Origin: Agathobaculum ammoniilyticum
GTDB lineage: Bacteria; Bacillota; Clostridia; Oscillospirales; Butyricicoccaceae
Direction of reading: 5' to 3'
Assembly: GCF_025567315.1 (NCBI RefSeq)
Contig: NZ_JAOQJE010000011.1
Span: 23,076-87,075, forward strand
DNA length: 64,000 nt
Positions 1 to 9,159 of the stretch are shown here, in pieces. The position numbers and the translations under genes were made by a program. The notes under the pieces are model-generated. The model saw only the letters and a list, made by a program, of their open reading frames with translations. It was not told where the DNA came from and did no database searches. How positions within the stretch are numbered: position 1 is the first letter of the stretch; each line of letters opens with the position of its first letter.

Positions 1-2
1 TG

Positions 3-41
3 AAAACAGTTGCGTCGCGCGCGCTGGAAATCGGTAAGTAA
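3..41 (+). CDS. flgC: FlgC, flagellar rod protein, C-terminal end only
   Basis: The first 13 codons of the window read KTVASRALEIGK then TAA. FlgC proteins typically end in a helix closing with ALEIGK or ALEIGR, and fliE follows 18 bases later with its own ribosome binding site, which is the usual flgB-flgC-fliE order. The rest of the gene lies before the window. The identification rests on a short tail plus context, so it is good but not certain. Confidence 0.75.
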   Translation, partial: KTVASRALEIGK

Positions 42-59
42 ACAGGAGGGAGCGTAAGG

Positions 60-371
60 ATGGCAGTGATTTCCAATATACATCCCTTATGGGATGCCTT
101 GCCCATTTCCGTGGGGAAAGAAGAGCGGGAGTACTCCGAACGGACGGCGCTTCCGGTTTTTGAGCAGATTTTCCAGGAAGCAATCGATAATGTAAGGCAG
201 ACCGATCAGGAAAAGAACAAAGCGGAGTATCTGATGGCGACAGGGCAACTGGATAACCCTGCTATTCGGACGATCGCAAGCACAAAGGCACAAATGTCGG
301 TGGAGCTGCTGGTACAGCTTCGCAACAAAGCGCTCGATGCGTACAGTGAACTGTCCCGCATGAGCATATAA
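60..371 (+). CDS. fliE: FliE, flagellar MS-ring/rod junction protein
   Basis: This 103-residue protein has the normal FliE length and the characteristic C-terminal half: an IRTIASTKAQMSVELLVQLR stretch followed by NKALDAYSE and the terminal RMSI. FliE sits between the MS ring and the proximal rod and is needed for export of rod subunits. An AGGAGG-type ribosome binding site at 43-49 lies ten bases before the ATG. It sits between flgC and fliF as in most Gram-positive flagellar operons. No anomaly is visible. Confidence 0.95.
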   Translation: MAVISNIHPLWDALPISVGKEEREYSERTALPVFEQIFQEAIDNVRQTDQEKNKAEYLMATGQLDNPAIRTIASTKAQMSVELLVQLRNKALDAYSELSRMSI

Positions 372-425
372 CAGCTGTGGATACACAGCCGGAAGTATCG
401 GTAGTTGGGGAACAGGGCGGAAGTA

Positions 426-2036
426 ATGGTAAAAGAAAAACTGCAAAACAACCTCAACAAAGTGAAAAGCTTTTTTGAAGGAGAAAATAAAAAGAAAAGG
501 ATCGTTACTGCGGCAATTATTATTGTGGCGGTAATCATCGTATCTGTTATCGCTGCCGTGGTGCTGAACAATCGCCCTTACGAAACACTGTTTACAGGAC
601 TGACAACCGATGAGGCATCAGCTATTGTGGGAAAGCTGGAAGAGTACGGCGCTGCGGATTATAAGATCGAGGGAGATACGATTAAAGTGCCCGCAGCCCA
701 GGAGCCGGACCTGAAAGCAAAGCTGCTGCTGGACGGCTATCCAAAATCAGGCTTCGGTTATGACACCTATTTCAACAATATCAGTATGATGGCAAGCGAC
801 TCGGATAGGGACACGGTGCGCAACTATGAACTGCAGGACCGGATGGCAGCGGTTATCCGCTGCTTTGAAGGCGTTAAGGACGCGGTGGTCAATATCTCCG
901 AGGGCTCGGATCAGCGCTATGTTCTTGACAGTGAAAACGCGACGCCTGCGACCGCTGCTGTTTTTGTAACGATGCAGGATGGCGGCGCATTGCCGGAAAA
1001 CTATGTTGATGCAATCGGAAACCTTGTTGCGCGCAGCGTAAAGGGGCTGGAGTTCGGCAGTATTACGGTTACGGATTCGGTCGGCAACAGCTATATGCCG
1101 GGCGCAGAAAACAGCACGACCTCCTCGGCGTCCGACCTGAAGCTGCGGCTGGAAAATCAGGTAAATAACCGTGTGCGCGGGGAAGTAATGCAGGCGCTGA
1201 CGCCGATTTACGGGCCGGACAACGTGCGGGTCAGCGTGACCAGCACGGTGGATGTCAGCCGGCGTGTACAGGAGAATACGGTTTATTCCTCTCCGGAGGG
1301 GGCGCCTGAAGGCGAGGGGATCATTGGACAGCGGGAATATGACCAGGAGCTGACGCGGGGAAATGAAAATACCGCGGGCGGTGTAGTCGGTACGCAGTCC
1401 AATGCGGACATTGAAACTTACATGGAATCGCAGGACGCGGTCAATGGAGATGAAACCTGGATCAAAAACGCAGGAACCGAGGACTACAAGGTGAACTCCT
1501 CTACCGAGCAGAGCGAGCAGAATTCAGGGGTTGTTACCGATGTGATGATTGCGGTAACCATCAATCAGAATGCGGCGGGTAATGTTGCGGCGGCACAATT
1601 GACCAGCCATATCGCCCGCGCGGCAGGCATTGCACCTGAGGTACAGGCAGATAAGATTAATGTGCTGATCGCGCCGTTCTACACGGATACGCCGACTAAT
1701 ACAGACAGCTTGCCGATTGGCGGGCTGCAGCTGCCCAAATGGGCAATATATGCGATCGCGGGCGCGGTGGGGCTTCTGCTCATGCTGGTGATACTGTTGC
1801 TTATCATACAGCGCCGCCGCAAAAAGGCAAAAGCGGCTCTGGAAGAGCTGGAGCAGCAGGCGGCGCTTGCTGCTGCGGAACGCGCAGAGCGTGAGAAACG
1901 GGAAAACCTGCTGGATATCCAAAACGAAAAGAGCATGGAGCTGAAGCAGGATATCCGAAAGTTTACAGAGGAAAATCCAGAGATCGCAGCGCAGATGATA
2001 CGGGTTTGGTTAAAAGGGGACGGTGTAAATGGCTGA
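426..2036 (+). CDS. fliF: FliF, flagellar MS-ring protein
   Basis: FliF forms the membrane MS ring on which the rotor and the export gate are built. The 536-residue product has a membrane segment at about residues 26-47, a long YscJ/FliF-type extracytoplasmic region, a second membrane segment at about 437-460 and a charged cytoplasmic tail ending in MIRVWLKGDG, the family FliG-binding end. The frame could open at a TTG at 405, but the ATG at 426 is preceded by GGGCGGA at a normal distance and fits family length. Its stop codon overlaps the fliG start, indicating translational coupling. Confidence 0.95.
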   Translation: MVKEKLQNNLNKVKSFFEGENKKKRIVTAAIIIVAVIIVSVIAAVVLNNRPYETLFTGLTTDEASAIVGKLEEYGAADYKIEGDTIKVPAAQEPDLKAKLLLDGYPKSGFGYDTYFNNISMMASDSDRDTVRNYELQDRMAAVIRCFEGVKDAVVNISEGSDQRYVLDSENATPATAAVFVTMQDGGALPENYVDAIGNLVARSVKGLEFGSITVTDSVGNSYMPGAENSTTSSASDLKLRLENQVNNRVRGEVMQALTPIYGPDNVRVSVTSTVDVSRRVQENTVYSSPEGAPEGEGIIGQREYDQELTRGNENTAGGVVGTQSNADIETYMESQDAVNGDETWIKNAGTEDYKVNSSTEQSEQNSGVVTDVMIAVTINQNAAGNVAAAQLTSHIARAAGIAPEVQADKINVLIAPFYTDTPTNTDSLPIGGLQLPKWAIYAIAGAVGLLLMLVILLLIIQRRRKKAKAALEELEQQAALAAAERAEREKRENLLDIQNEKSMELKQDIRKFTEENPEIAAQMIRVWLKGDGVNG

Positions 2037-3036
2037 TCAGGAATTGACTCCGCAGCAAAGGGCCGCCACAGTGATCGTTGCGCTGGGGACAGATAAGGCA
2101 TCGCGTATTTATCAATATATGGGACCGGATGAACTGGAGCAGCTGACGCTCGAGGTCGCCAAGCTGGGGCATGTCCCGACAGAACGCACGGAGCAGGTGC
2201 TGGAAGAATTTTACCAGATGTGCCTGACCAATAAGGCGGTTACAGAGGGCGGGATGGAGTATGCACGGTCGGTGCTGCAAAAAGCCTTTGGCGATCAGGC
2301 GGCCGATCAGCTGCTCAGTAAGGTGACGAAGGCGTTGACTAACCGTGCGTTCTCTTTCCTGGATAAAACAGACGCGAAAACGCTTCTTTCCACGCTACAG
2401 CATGAACGTGCGCAGACGATTGCGCTGGTGCTGTCCTATGTGGATCCGGATAAGGCTGCAGCAGTCATTGAGGAACTGCCGGCAAACAAAAAGCTGCGTG
2501 TTGTGGAGAATATCGCCCGCATGGAGAGCGCTTCGCCTGGCGCGGTAAAAATGCTGGAAGAAGAGCTGAAGAAGAAGTTTGCCAATATTATCGTTGCGGA
2601 AAAGGTACAGGTCGGCGGACTCGACCAGATTGCCGCTATTATGAACAATTTGGAGCGTTCCAGCGAAAAAGCAGTTTTCGATGGATTGGAAAAGCGGAAC
2701 GGCAAACTGGCGGAAGAAATCCGCAAACGCATGTTCGTTTTCGAGGATATCGTCAAGATGGACGATCGTTCGGTGCAGCGTTTTGTGCGCGATTGCGATA
2801 CACGGGATATCGTGCTGGCGCTCAAGGGGGCAAACAGGGAGGTGGCAGAAAAGCTGTTTGCCAACATGTCGTCGCGTATGCGGCAGAATATCGAGGAGGA
2901 TCTCGAAATCACAACCAATGTGCGTATCCGCGACGTGGAAGAAGCGCAACAGCGTATTGTTGGTATTATTCGTGATTTGGAGGAACGGAATGAAATCATT
3001 ATCCTGAAGGGTGGAAAGGATGAGATCATTGCCTAA
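2029..3036 (+). CDS. fliG: FliG, flagellar motor switch protein
   Basis: FliG couples the MS ring to stator force and to the FliM/FliY switch complex. The protein has the family length of about 335 residues with N, middle and C domains in order. The middle domain ends near ERSSEKAVFDGLEKRNGKLA. The C domain carries the charged torque helix DDRSVQRFVRDCDTRDIVLA, whose alternating Arg and Asp residues face MotA. The start ATG overlaps the end of fliF, and the 3' end overlaps the fliH start region. Confidence 0.97.
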   Translation: MADQELTPQQRAATVIVALGTDKASRIYQYMGPDELEQLTLEVAKLGHVPTERTEQVLEEFYQMCLTNKAVTEGGMEYARSVLQKAFGDQAADQLLSKVTKALTNRAFSFLDKTDAKTLLSTLQHERAQTIALVLSYVDPDKAAAVIEELPANKKLRVVENIARMESASPGAVKMLEEELKKKFANIIVAEKVQVGGLDQIAAIMNNLERSSEKAVFDGLEKRNGKLAEEIRKRMFVFEDIVKMDDRSVQRFVRDCDTRDIVLALKGANREVAEKLFANMSSRMRQNIEEDLEITTNVRIRDVEEAQQRIVGIIRDLEERNEIIILKGGKDEIIA

Positions 3037-3880
3037 TATCCTCAAATATTTTATGAAGCCTCATGCGGAGGACTATCAGCTTCCAGATACCGAACAGATG
3101 GCAGATACGCTGGAGGAAATGGTCCGGCTGAAGGAAAGCGTCCCCTATGAGGGGGAGCCCCCGTCGCAGTCCGCCGAGCAGGACGAGGCGACGCAGCGCA
3201 GCGACATGGAACCGGAGGAAGTGCAGGAAAGCGTGCCACCGGTGCGCTCCCTGTCCTTTGCCCGTGCGGAAGCAGATGCATTGCTGCGGGACGCGCATAC
3301 GCAGGCCGATGAGATTATCGCGGCGGCAAAGCAGGCAGCCGAGACTGAGGTGGCAAAGATACATCAGCAGGCGGCCGAAAAAGGATACAGCCAAGGCTAT
3401 GCGGATGGTGCGGAAAAGGGACGGAAAGAGGCCGCCGCAGCAACAGAGGCCGCAGCGCAGCAGTCTGTCCAGGAAATGCAGCGCTTTTTGCAGCAGGCGG
3501 CTCAGATTCGGGATGATTCTATCGACCGGCTGCAGGAGGAGCTGTTGCAGGTTGCGATTACAGTCGCAGAAAAAGTAATCCATGTCAGTCTGCAAAGCAG
3601 CGAGGAAATTATCCGGAGGATGATTGTAGCGGCGACTGATAAGCTGAAACGGCGCGAGTGGGTGCAGATCTATGTGGCGGACTGTGATGTAAAAGGAGCC
3701 GCGCAGGCGGATCCGGCGCTGGCGTCTGCGCTGTCCGGTCTTTCAGGACATGTGAAGATCGTGCCGATGCACGATGCGGAGCCCGGGACCTGTATTGTCG
3801 AAATGCCGGATGAAATCATCGATGCGAGCGCATCAACACAACTGGATAATATCCGCGCAATCGTGCGGGAGAACGCATAG
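3020..3880 (+). CDS. fliH: FliH, flagellar export ATPase regulator
   Basis: FliH binds FliI and links the export ATPase to the switch and export gate. The product (286 residues from the ATG at 3020; a GTG at 3011 would add three) has an acidic N-terminal third. A long Ala/Gln-rich coiled coil follows, with the KGYSQGYADGAEKGRKEAA segment of small-residue repeats typical of FliH, then a C-terminal domain with VAEKVIHVSLQSSEEIIRRM. It overlaps the end of fliG and lies 31 bases before fliI. Sequence conservation in this family is low; position and architecture support the call. Confidence 0.9.
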   Translation: MRSLPNILKYFMKPHAEDYQLPDTEQMADTLEEMVRLKESVPYEGEPPSQSAEQDEATQRSDMEPEEVQESVPPVRSLSFARAEADALLRDAHTQADEIIAAAKQAAETEVAKIHQQAAEKGYSQGYADGAEKGRKEAAAATEAAAQQSVQEMQRFLQQAAQIRDDSIDRLQEELLQVAITVAEKVIHVSLQSSEEIIRRMIVAATDKLKRREWVQIYVADCDVKGAAQADPALASALSGLSGHVKIVPMHDAEPGTCIVEMPDEIIDASASTQLDNIRAIVRENA

Positions 3881-3911
3881 CCGGTATCGGCGGGAATAAG
3901 GAAGAAAAGCA

Positions 3912-5213
3912 ATGCTTGAACGGGTCATCCAACAGATCAGAGACAGCGATACGCTGAGCCGTACTGGGAAAATAGAAAATATTATTGGCATGTCCATTGA
4001 GGCTTCCGGTGGGCGGGGGGCGATGGGAGACATATGCCGTATCTATTCTGCGGAGTCCAACAGCCAGGTGCTGGCTGAGGTGGTAGGCTTTAAAAACGAG
4101 CATATGCTGCTGATGCCTTACCAGAATATGAGTGGACTCGCCCCCGGAAGCTTTGTGCGCAATACAGGGCGGCGGCTTCGTCTGCGGGTGGGGGACTTCC
4201 TGCGCGGACGTATCATTAATGCCATGGGGCAGCCGATAGACGGAGGGACGGCTTTCCCAGAGGGGGAAAGCTACTATGTTGACAGTCCCTATATTAACCC
4301 GTTGACAAGACCGCCGATCCGCGAGCGGATCGAGTTTGGTATCCGTGCGATCGATGCGACGCTGACGATTGGGAAGGGACAGCGCATCGGTATTTTTGCA
4401 GGCTCCGGTGTGGGAAAATCAACGCTGATGGGTATGATTGCAAAAAATGTGAAAGCGGATATTAACGTGATTGCTCTGGTGGGCGAGCGCGGGCGAGAGG
4501 TGCTGGAATTTGTTCAGAAAGATCTGGGGGAAGAGGGGATGCGGCGCTCGATCCTTGTTGTTGCAACCTCGGACCAGCCGGCGATGCTCCGCATGAAATG
4601 CCCTTCTGTGGCAACTGCAATCGCGGAATATTTCCGTGACAAAGGGCTGGATGTCCTCCTGATGATGGATTCCCTGACGCGCTTTGCAATGGCGCAGCGC
4701 GAAATCGGACTGGCCGTGGGAGAACCACCGGTAGCGCGTGGTTACACACCGTCCATTTATGCGGAGTTACCCAAGCTGTTGGAGCGGAGCGGAAATTTTG
4801 AAAAAGGTTCGATCACCGGTGTGTATACGGTGCTTGTGGAAGGCGACGATACGAACGAGCCGATCGCAGATACAGTGCGCGGTATTTTGGATGGGCATAT
4901 CGTCCTCTCGCGCAAGCTGGCAAACGCGAACCATTATCCGGCAATCGACGTATCGGCCAGTATTTCCCGCTTGATGGTTGAAATCGCACCGCAGGAGCAT
5001 ATCAGACTGGCGAGTGAACTGAGAAATATATTGAGCATTTATGAAAAAAATGAGGATTTGCTTGCAATTGGTGCTTACAAAGCAGGAACGAATCCCAAGC
5101 TTGACAATGCCATCGCTAAAATAAGCAAGATAAACGCATTCCTGATGCAGGGGATCAACGAATCCTTTACCTATGAGCAAAGCCTGCAGCAAATGCGGAA
5201 AATTCTCCAGTAA
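3912..5213 (+). CDS. fliI: FliI, flagellum-specific export ATPase
   Basis: FliI is the ATPase of the flagellar type III export apparatus, related to the F1 beta subunit. The 433-residue protein shows Walker A GSGVGKST at residues 164-171, the ERGREV motif after it, the Walker B strand VLLMMDSLTRFA, and the C-terminal domain ending LQQMRKILQ. Length and all nucleotide-binding motifs are intact. It sits between its regulator fliH and the coiled-coil protein fliJ, completing the FliHIJ complex. Confidence 0.97.
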   Translation: MLERVIQQIRDSDTLSRTGKIENIIGMSIEASGGRGAMGDICRIYSAESNSQVLAEVVGFKNEHMLLMPYQNMSGLAPGSFVRNTGRRLRLRVGDFLRGRIINAMGQPIDGGTAFPEGESYYVDSPYINPLTRPPIRERIEFGIRAIDATLTIGKGQRIGIFAGSGVGKSTLMGMIAKNVKADINVIALVGERGREVLEFVQKDLGEEGMRRSILVVATSDQPAMLRMKCPSVATAIAEYFRDKGLDVLLMMDSLTRFAMAQREIGLAVGEPPVARGYTPSIYAELPKLLERSGNFEKGSITGVYTVLVEGDDTNEPIADTVRGILDGHIVLSRKLANANHYPAIDVSASISRLMVEIAPQEHIRLASELRNILSIYEKNEDLLAIGAYKAGTNPKLDNAIAKISKINAFLMQGINESFTYEQSLQQMRKILQ

Positions 5214-5238
5214 AGCGATGAAAAGACGGGGAGCTGCG

Positions 5239-5691
5239 ATGAAAAAGTTTCATTTTTCAATGGAAATGGTGCTGCGTTATCAGGAGCAGCGGCTGGATGC
5301 GCTGCGTGCCGAGCATGCGGCTGCTATCGCAAGGACCAGAGAGCAGGAGACGGTTGTGGACCGCCTTACCCAAAGCTTCCGTTCTGTAAACGAGGAATAT
5401 CGTGTCCGCAAGGCGCATGGAATGACTGTTGCGGATGCGATGGGCTATGACCTTATGCTACGGACACAGGAAAAGGAAATACAGGCTGCGGCAAAGGCTC
5501 TGGAAGAACTGCGCAGGGTAGAAGATCAGAAGCGGGAAGCGGTGATTGCAGCCAAAAGAGATAAGGCGACGATTGAAAAGCTGAAAGAAAAAAAGCTGGA
5601 CGCCTATCATAAGCAGGAGCAGAAAAACGAGGAGCAGATGATTGATGAATTTGTGTCGGCTGCACGCGTTGTTTCCAGAATGGCGCATTGA
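5239..5691 (+). CDS. fliJ: FliJ, flagellar export coiled-coil protein
   Basis: FliJ is the stalk-like coiled coil that works with FliI and FlhA in export. The 150-residue protein begins MKKFHFSMEMVLRYQEQRLD, the usual FliJ opening (Phe-rich start, then L-RYQE), and is a nearly continuous charged helix. The reading frame extends upstream into fliI, but the ATG at 5239 is preceded by a GGGGAG site and matches the family N-terminus. Family sequence conservation is weak; position after fliI is strong support. Confidence 0.92.
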   Translation: MKKFHFSMEMVLRYQEQRLDALRAEHAAAIARTREQETVVDRLTQSFRSVNEEYRVRKAHGMTVADAMGYDLMLRTQEKEIQAAAKALEELRRVEDQKREAVIAAKRDKATIEKLKEKKLDAYHKQEQKNEEQMIDEFVSAARVVSRMAH

Positions 5692-5721
5692 CAGCGGTGC
5701 GGTGAAAGGAGGTGAGGAAGA

Positions 5722-6837
5722 ATGAATACGGAACAGATCGCGTTGCTCAAATCACTGTTGCAGTATTCTGCAAAGGGCAACGTAAGCACGGACGATCCGC
5801 CTAAAAACGATTTTCAGGATCTGCTTGCACGGAAAAAGAACGACGCCGCAGCCCCGCAGGAAATTGATGGGGAGATAGAGGTGCCGCAGGGCAGCGGAGA
5901 GCCACCAGAAAAATTGCAGGAGGCGAATGGGACCGAAGAAGCCGCGGCGGCGCAGCAGTTGATGGCGGCGCTGGCGGTGCAGCAGTTTATTGTGCCAGCG
6001 GCAATTGAAGAGCAGCCGGCTGGCGGCGGTGTTCCTGTGGTAGCAAACCTGCCGCAGCCAACAGTCGATCCAATGGTGACGGCAAAGGGGACGGGTGTGC
6101 AACAAGCGGCATCGGAAGTGCAGAACGTGCTGCAGCAGCCGGTAGAGGAAATCGCATCAGAGATACCCAGACAGGTACGGCAGCCAGAAGAAAGAGGGCA
6201 GACCGTCCAAACAGGTCAGTCGGTCATAAAGCAGAGCGAGCCTACGGTGTATCTTTCGACGGCTGTAAAGACAGATGGAGAAAATACGCCCGGGCAGAGT
6301 ACTACTGAAGACGCACAAAAGCCGGTACAGGTTACCGTCGCACAGGCGGAACAGCCTGTGTTCCAGAATGTGGAAAATGTGCCGGTGAAGGTAGCGGACG
6401 CTGCACAAGCCGTGGATACGGCGTCGGCTGATATGGATGCCCGTATAGCGGATACCGTGCGTGCGGAACTGAAAAACACAGGCGATAAGGTGGAAATACA
6501 GCTCAAACCAGAGCACCTTGGAAAGATTACGATTGAGCTGACGCAGACCGCAGGAGGCATTGGTTTGTTGATCCATGCGGACAATGCAAAGACTGCATCC
6601 CTGCTTGCACAGCATGCGGGCAACCTGGGAGCACTGTTGGAGGACCGAACTGGACAGCATGTTCAGATACAGGTGCCACAGCAGGAGCATCAGCAGCCGC
6701 AGTATGATGGGCATAACCGGCAGCAGCAGGAACGGCACCAGAACCATCGGGCGCAGGAGCCGGCAATCAGCCAGGAAGAGCAGGACAGCTTTTTAGGCCA
6801 GCTCCGTCTGGGACTGTACCAGATGGAAAACGTATGA
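5722..6837 (+). CDS. fliK: FliK, flagellar hook-length control protein
   Basis: FliK measures hook length and switches export specificity through FlhB. The 371-residue protein has a long low-complexity Gln/Glu/Ala/Pro-rich N-terminal part. The conserved C-terminal Flg_hook domain is at about residues 250-320, with VEIQLKPEHLGKITIELTQT and GALLEDRTGQHVQIQV. A Gln/His-rich tail follows. A GGAGGTGAGG site precedes the ATG. A second FliK-like gene occurs at 45235-46653. Confidence 0.93.
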   Translation: MNTEQIALLKSLLQYSAKGNVSTDDPPKNDFQDLLARKKNDAAAPQEIDGEIEVPQGSGEPPEKLQEANGTEEAAAAQQLMAALAVQQFIVPAAIEEQPAGGGVPVVANLPQPTVDPMVTAKGTGVQQAASEVQNVLQQPVEEIASEIPRQVRQPEERGQTVQTGQSVIKQSEPTVYLSTAVKTDGENTPGQSTTEDAQKPVQVTVAQAEQPVFQNVENVPVKVADAAQAVDTASADMDARIADTVRAELKNTGDKVEIQLKPEHLGKITIELTQTAGGIGLLIHADNAKTASLLAQHAGNLGALLEDRTGQHVQIQVPQQEHQQPQYDGHNRQQQERHQNHRAQEPAISQEEQDSFLGQLRLGLYQMENV

Positions 6838-6857
6838 CAAAAAGGAAGTGATACAGA

Positions 6858-7436
6858 ATGAGCGATTTATTTGCCCCCACCGTGGCGCGGGCCTATGTGC
6901 CGGATACGCAGAGCTCCGGCTCAAAAAAGACGAAAGCAGCAAGCGATAATTCCGGTTATCTGGATAACGGAAGTTCAGATAATCTCGCCCTGACAATGGA
7001 AGACTTTCTGCAGCTGATGATCGTACAGTTTCAGAATCAGGATATTGAAAACCCTGCTTCAACAAGCGATATGATGAACCAGCTGATGCAGATGTCCACA
7101 ATTCAGGCAATGGCCACTGTTACGGATGCGGCCACAATGTCCTATTCAGCCTCGCTGGTTGGAAAGACTGTGACTGTGGGCGAATATGTGAATGGCAAGC
7201 TGAACGAGGTCGTTGGAACCGTGACGGGAAGCGCACGCGAAAACGGCGAGCAGGTGATTTTCGTGGATGGCAAGAAGTATAAGCTGAACTCGATCATGGC
7301 AGTCGGGGAACTGCCGCCGGTAGATGAAGAGCCACCGGTGGAGGAAAAACCGGGCGACGGAACCGAGGAAAAACCGCCGGTGGAAGAAAAGCCTGAGACC
7401 GATCCGGACAGCGGTGCGGATGAAAAACGCCTATGA
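6858..7436 (+). CDS. flgD: FlgD, hook cap/assembly protein with Pro/Glu-rich tail
   Basis: FlgD caps the growing hook. Residues 47-95 carry the family signature (MEDFLQLMIVQFQNQD, then MMNQLMQMSTIQAM), followed by a small beta domain with SLVGKTVTVGEYVNGKL and DGKKYKLNSIMAVGE. The product is only 192 residues. The final 40 are an acidic Pro/Glu tail containing two copies of EEKPPVEEKP-like sequence in place of the larger C-terminal domain of proteobacterial FlgD. The stop codon overlaps the next gene's start by four bases. Confidence 0.93.
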   Translation: MSDLFAPTVARAYVPDTQSSGSKKTKAASDNSGYLDNGSSDNLALTMEDFLQLMIVQFQNQDIENPASTSDMMNQLMQMSTIQAMATVTDAATMSYSASLVGKTVTVGEYVNGKLNEVVGTVTGSARENGEQVIFVDGKKYKLNSIMAVGELPPVDEEPPVEEKPGDGTEEKPPVEEKPETDPDSGADEKRL

Positions 7437-7816
7437 TTGAACGTCTGAATGGTACGTTCCCAGCAGCGGGAACGGAGCGGCGTCAGACAGCACCAGAGAC
7501 CGGTACGTTCGGTGACCTGCTGCGGCATCGCCTGGAAAGCATTGGCGTCGAAGCACAGGAGGGCGGTGTGGCGCTGTCCAAGCATGCACAGCAGCGTGCA
7601 GAGGAGCGCGGCATTGAAATAACGGGTGACCTGATGGCGCGGCTGAACGATTCGGTTGGACGCGCACAGGCGAAGGGCGCAAAAAATATCCTGGTGTTTG
7701 ATGCGACACGGGCGTTTATCGTGAATGTACCGCAAAGCCGTGTGATCACAGCGATCTCACAGGAAGAAATGAAAGACAATGTATTTACCAATATTGACGG
7801 CGCTGTTCTTTTGTAA
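7433..7816 (+). CDS. Flagellar operon protein of the TIGR02530 type (between flgD and flgE)
   Basis: This 127-residue protein matches the small conserved flagellar protein usually encoded between flgD and flgE in Firmicutes. The recognisable core is LSKHAQQRAEERGIEIT, followed by LNDSVGRAQAKGAKNILVFDATRAFIVNVPQSRVITAI. The biochemical role is not established. It starts inside the flgD stop codon, so the two are translationally coupled. It is followed by a 100-base structured spacer before flgE. Confidence 0.85.
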   Translation: MIERLNGTFPAAGTERRQTAPETGTFGDLLRHRLESIGVEAQEGGVALSKHAQQRAEERGIEITGDLMARLNDSVGRAQAKGAKNILVFDATRAFIVNVPQSRVITAISQEEMKDNVFTNIDGAVLL

Positions 7817-7853
7817 AGGATAAAGAAAGCAGGACCCCACAGGGGGAGGCTTT

Positions 7854-7879
7854 GGAAGCTCGTCCGTTTGACGGCTTCC
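7854..7879 (+). other. Hairpin in the spacer before flgE
   Basis: GGAAGC and GTC pair with GAC and GCTTCC across a short loop. A CCCCACAGGGG hairpin lies just upstream at about 7835-7845. No T-run follows, so this is not a classic terminator. It may stabilise or process the mRNA ahead of flgE. Confidence 0.4.
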
Positions 7880-7916
7880 GGCAGCGCGATGCTTGGAAGG
7901 AGCAATATCGTATCTT

Positions 7917-9074
7917 ATGACAGGTTCTATGTATGCTGCGATTGCGGGCCTGCAGACCCACATGCAGAAGATGAATGTAATCGGAAACAACATTGCCAAC
8001 GCCAATACATATGGCTTTAAGCCGGGCGTGACCTCTTTTACGGAATCCATGTACACTTCGAGCAAGGCAAGTACAGCGGGCGGCGCGCAGTACGGCGGCA
8101 CCAACGCCGCGCAGATTGGCTATGGCTCCAAAATTGGCTCGATCGATCTGAACTTTGCACAGGGTACCTATGCGGCGACCGGTACAAACTCCCACCTGTA
8201 TCTGGATGGCAACGGATTCTTTCTGGTAGGGCCAAAGCCGTCGAATATACAGGGAATCAATGACGACGGTACTACGGAAGAGATCACAGGCTATTACGAA
8301 CCCGATCCCGATAACCTGACCCTGACCCGCGTGGGCAATTTCTGGCTGGACGGCGACGGGTATCTGGTGACTCCGGATGGCAACTGTGTATACGGCTTCA
8401 TGCCGCAGGGTACAGATCAGATTACCGAAGGGGCGGGCAGCAATATCATGACGGATGCAGAGGGCAATGTCGTGTGGAACACCTGCCTGCAGCCGATCCG
8501 CCTGCCGCTCGCAGCACCCAAAGGAGACGGTACGGGTATTAAGGAGAACGGCGCGATGTATCCGGTCCTGGATGACCAGGGAGCAACAAACCAACTGGAA
8601 TATCCCCAGAATGGTGGTGAGGATGTCAATATTAATAAGACGGTACCAGCGAGTGCGGTTAACCTGAGTGTTGGTCAAAACGGCGTAATCACTGCCGTTA
8701 TTGACGGCGGCGATCCGATTACAGTCGGCGTCATCGCGGTAGGGAGTGTTATCAACCCGAACGGCCTGACCAAGCTTAGCAACGGCTATTACCAGGGTGG
8801 TAATAACGCGGGTGATATGACGGTCGGCACTTGCACCGGTGTTTTAGGCGATGCCTATCTGAACAATATGCCTGCCGATACGGCGACGTCGGATCTGGCG
8901 ATCGGCAAGGGCGGCACGACCAAGATTATTGCAGGCGGCCTGGAATCGTCCAAGACCGACATTGCAGTTGAATTTGCCGACCTGATCACTGCACAGCGCG
9001 GTTTTCAGGCGAACACAAAAATCATTACTGTGACCGATGAAATGCTTTCCGATCTGGTAAGCATGAAGCGGTAA
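7917..9074 (+). CDS. flgE: FlgE, flagellar hook protein
   Basis: FlgE polymerises into the hook. The 385-residue product has the rod/hook family N-terminus MTGSMYAAIAGLQTHMQKMN followed by VIGNNIANANTYGFK. Its C-terminal signature is LESSKTDIAVEFADLITAQRGFQANTKIITVTDEML. The ATG at 7917 gives the family N-terminus; the AAGGAG at 7897-7902 is unusually far (14 bases), and an in-frame TTG at 7893 would add eight residues. A strong GC-rich hairpin follows the stop codon. Confidence 0.95.
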   Translation: MTGSMYAAIAGLQTHMQKMNVIGNNIANANTYGFKPGVTSFTESMYTSSKASTAGGAQYGGTNAAQIGYGSKIGSIDLNFAQGTYAATGTNSHLYLDGNGFFLVGPKPSNIQGINDDGTTEEITGYYEPDPDNLTLTRVGNFWLDGDGYLVTPDGNCVYGFMPQGTDQITEGAGSNIMTDAEGNVVWNTCLQPIRLPLAAPKGDGTGIKENGAMYPVLDDQGATNQLEYPQNGGEDVNINKTVPASAVNLSVGQNGVITAVIDGGDPITVGVIAVGSVINPNGLTKLSNGYYQGGNNAGDMTVGTCTGVLGDAYLNNMPADTATSDLAIGKGGTTKIIAGGLESSKTDIAVEFADLITAQRGFQANTKIITVTDEMLSDLVSMKR

Positions 9075-9097
9075 GGCAGGACGATAAGCAAAGGCTG

Positions 9098-9135
9098 GCA
9101 GGGCGGGCGCGTAAATTGCGCGCCCCGCACCCTGC
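9098..9135 (+). other. GC-rich hairpin between flgE and flbD
   Basis: GCAGGG plus GGGCGCG pair with CGCGCCC plus CCCTGC around a short AT-rich loop, giving roughly 13 base pairs with small interruptions. There is no downstream T-run. The position suggests a transcript-stabilising or partial attenuating element that separates a high-copy hook message from downstream motor genes (inference). Confidence 0.55.
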
Positions 9136-9159
9136 ATTGTATGGGAAAGGGGTAGTACA

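Noticed and set aside
7311..7436. Repeats at the end of flgD as a CRISPR or tandem-repeat array
   Set aside because: Only about two imperfect coding copies are present, in frame with flgD, with no spacer structure.
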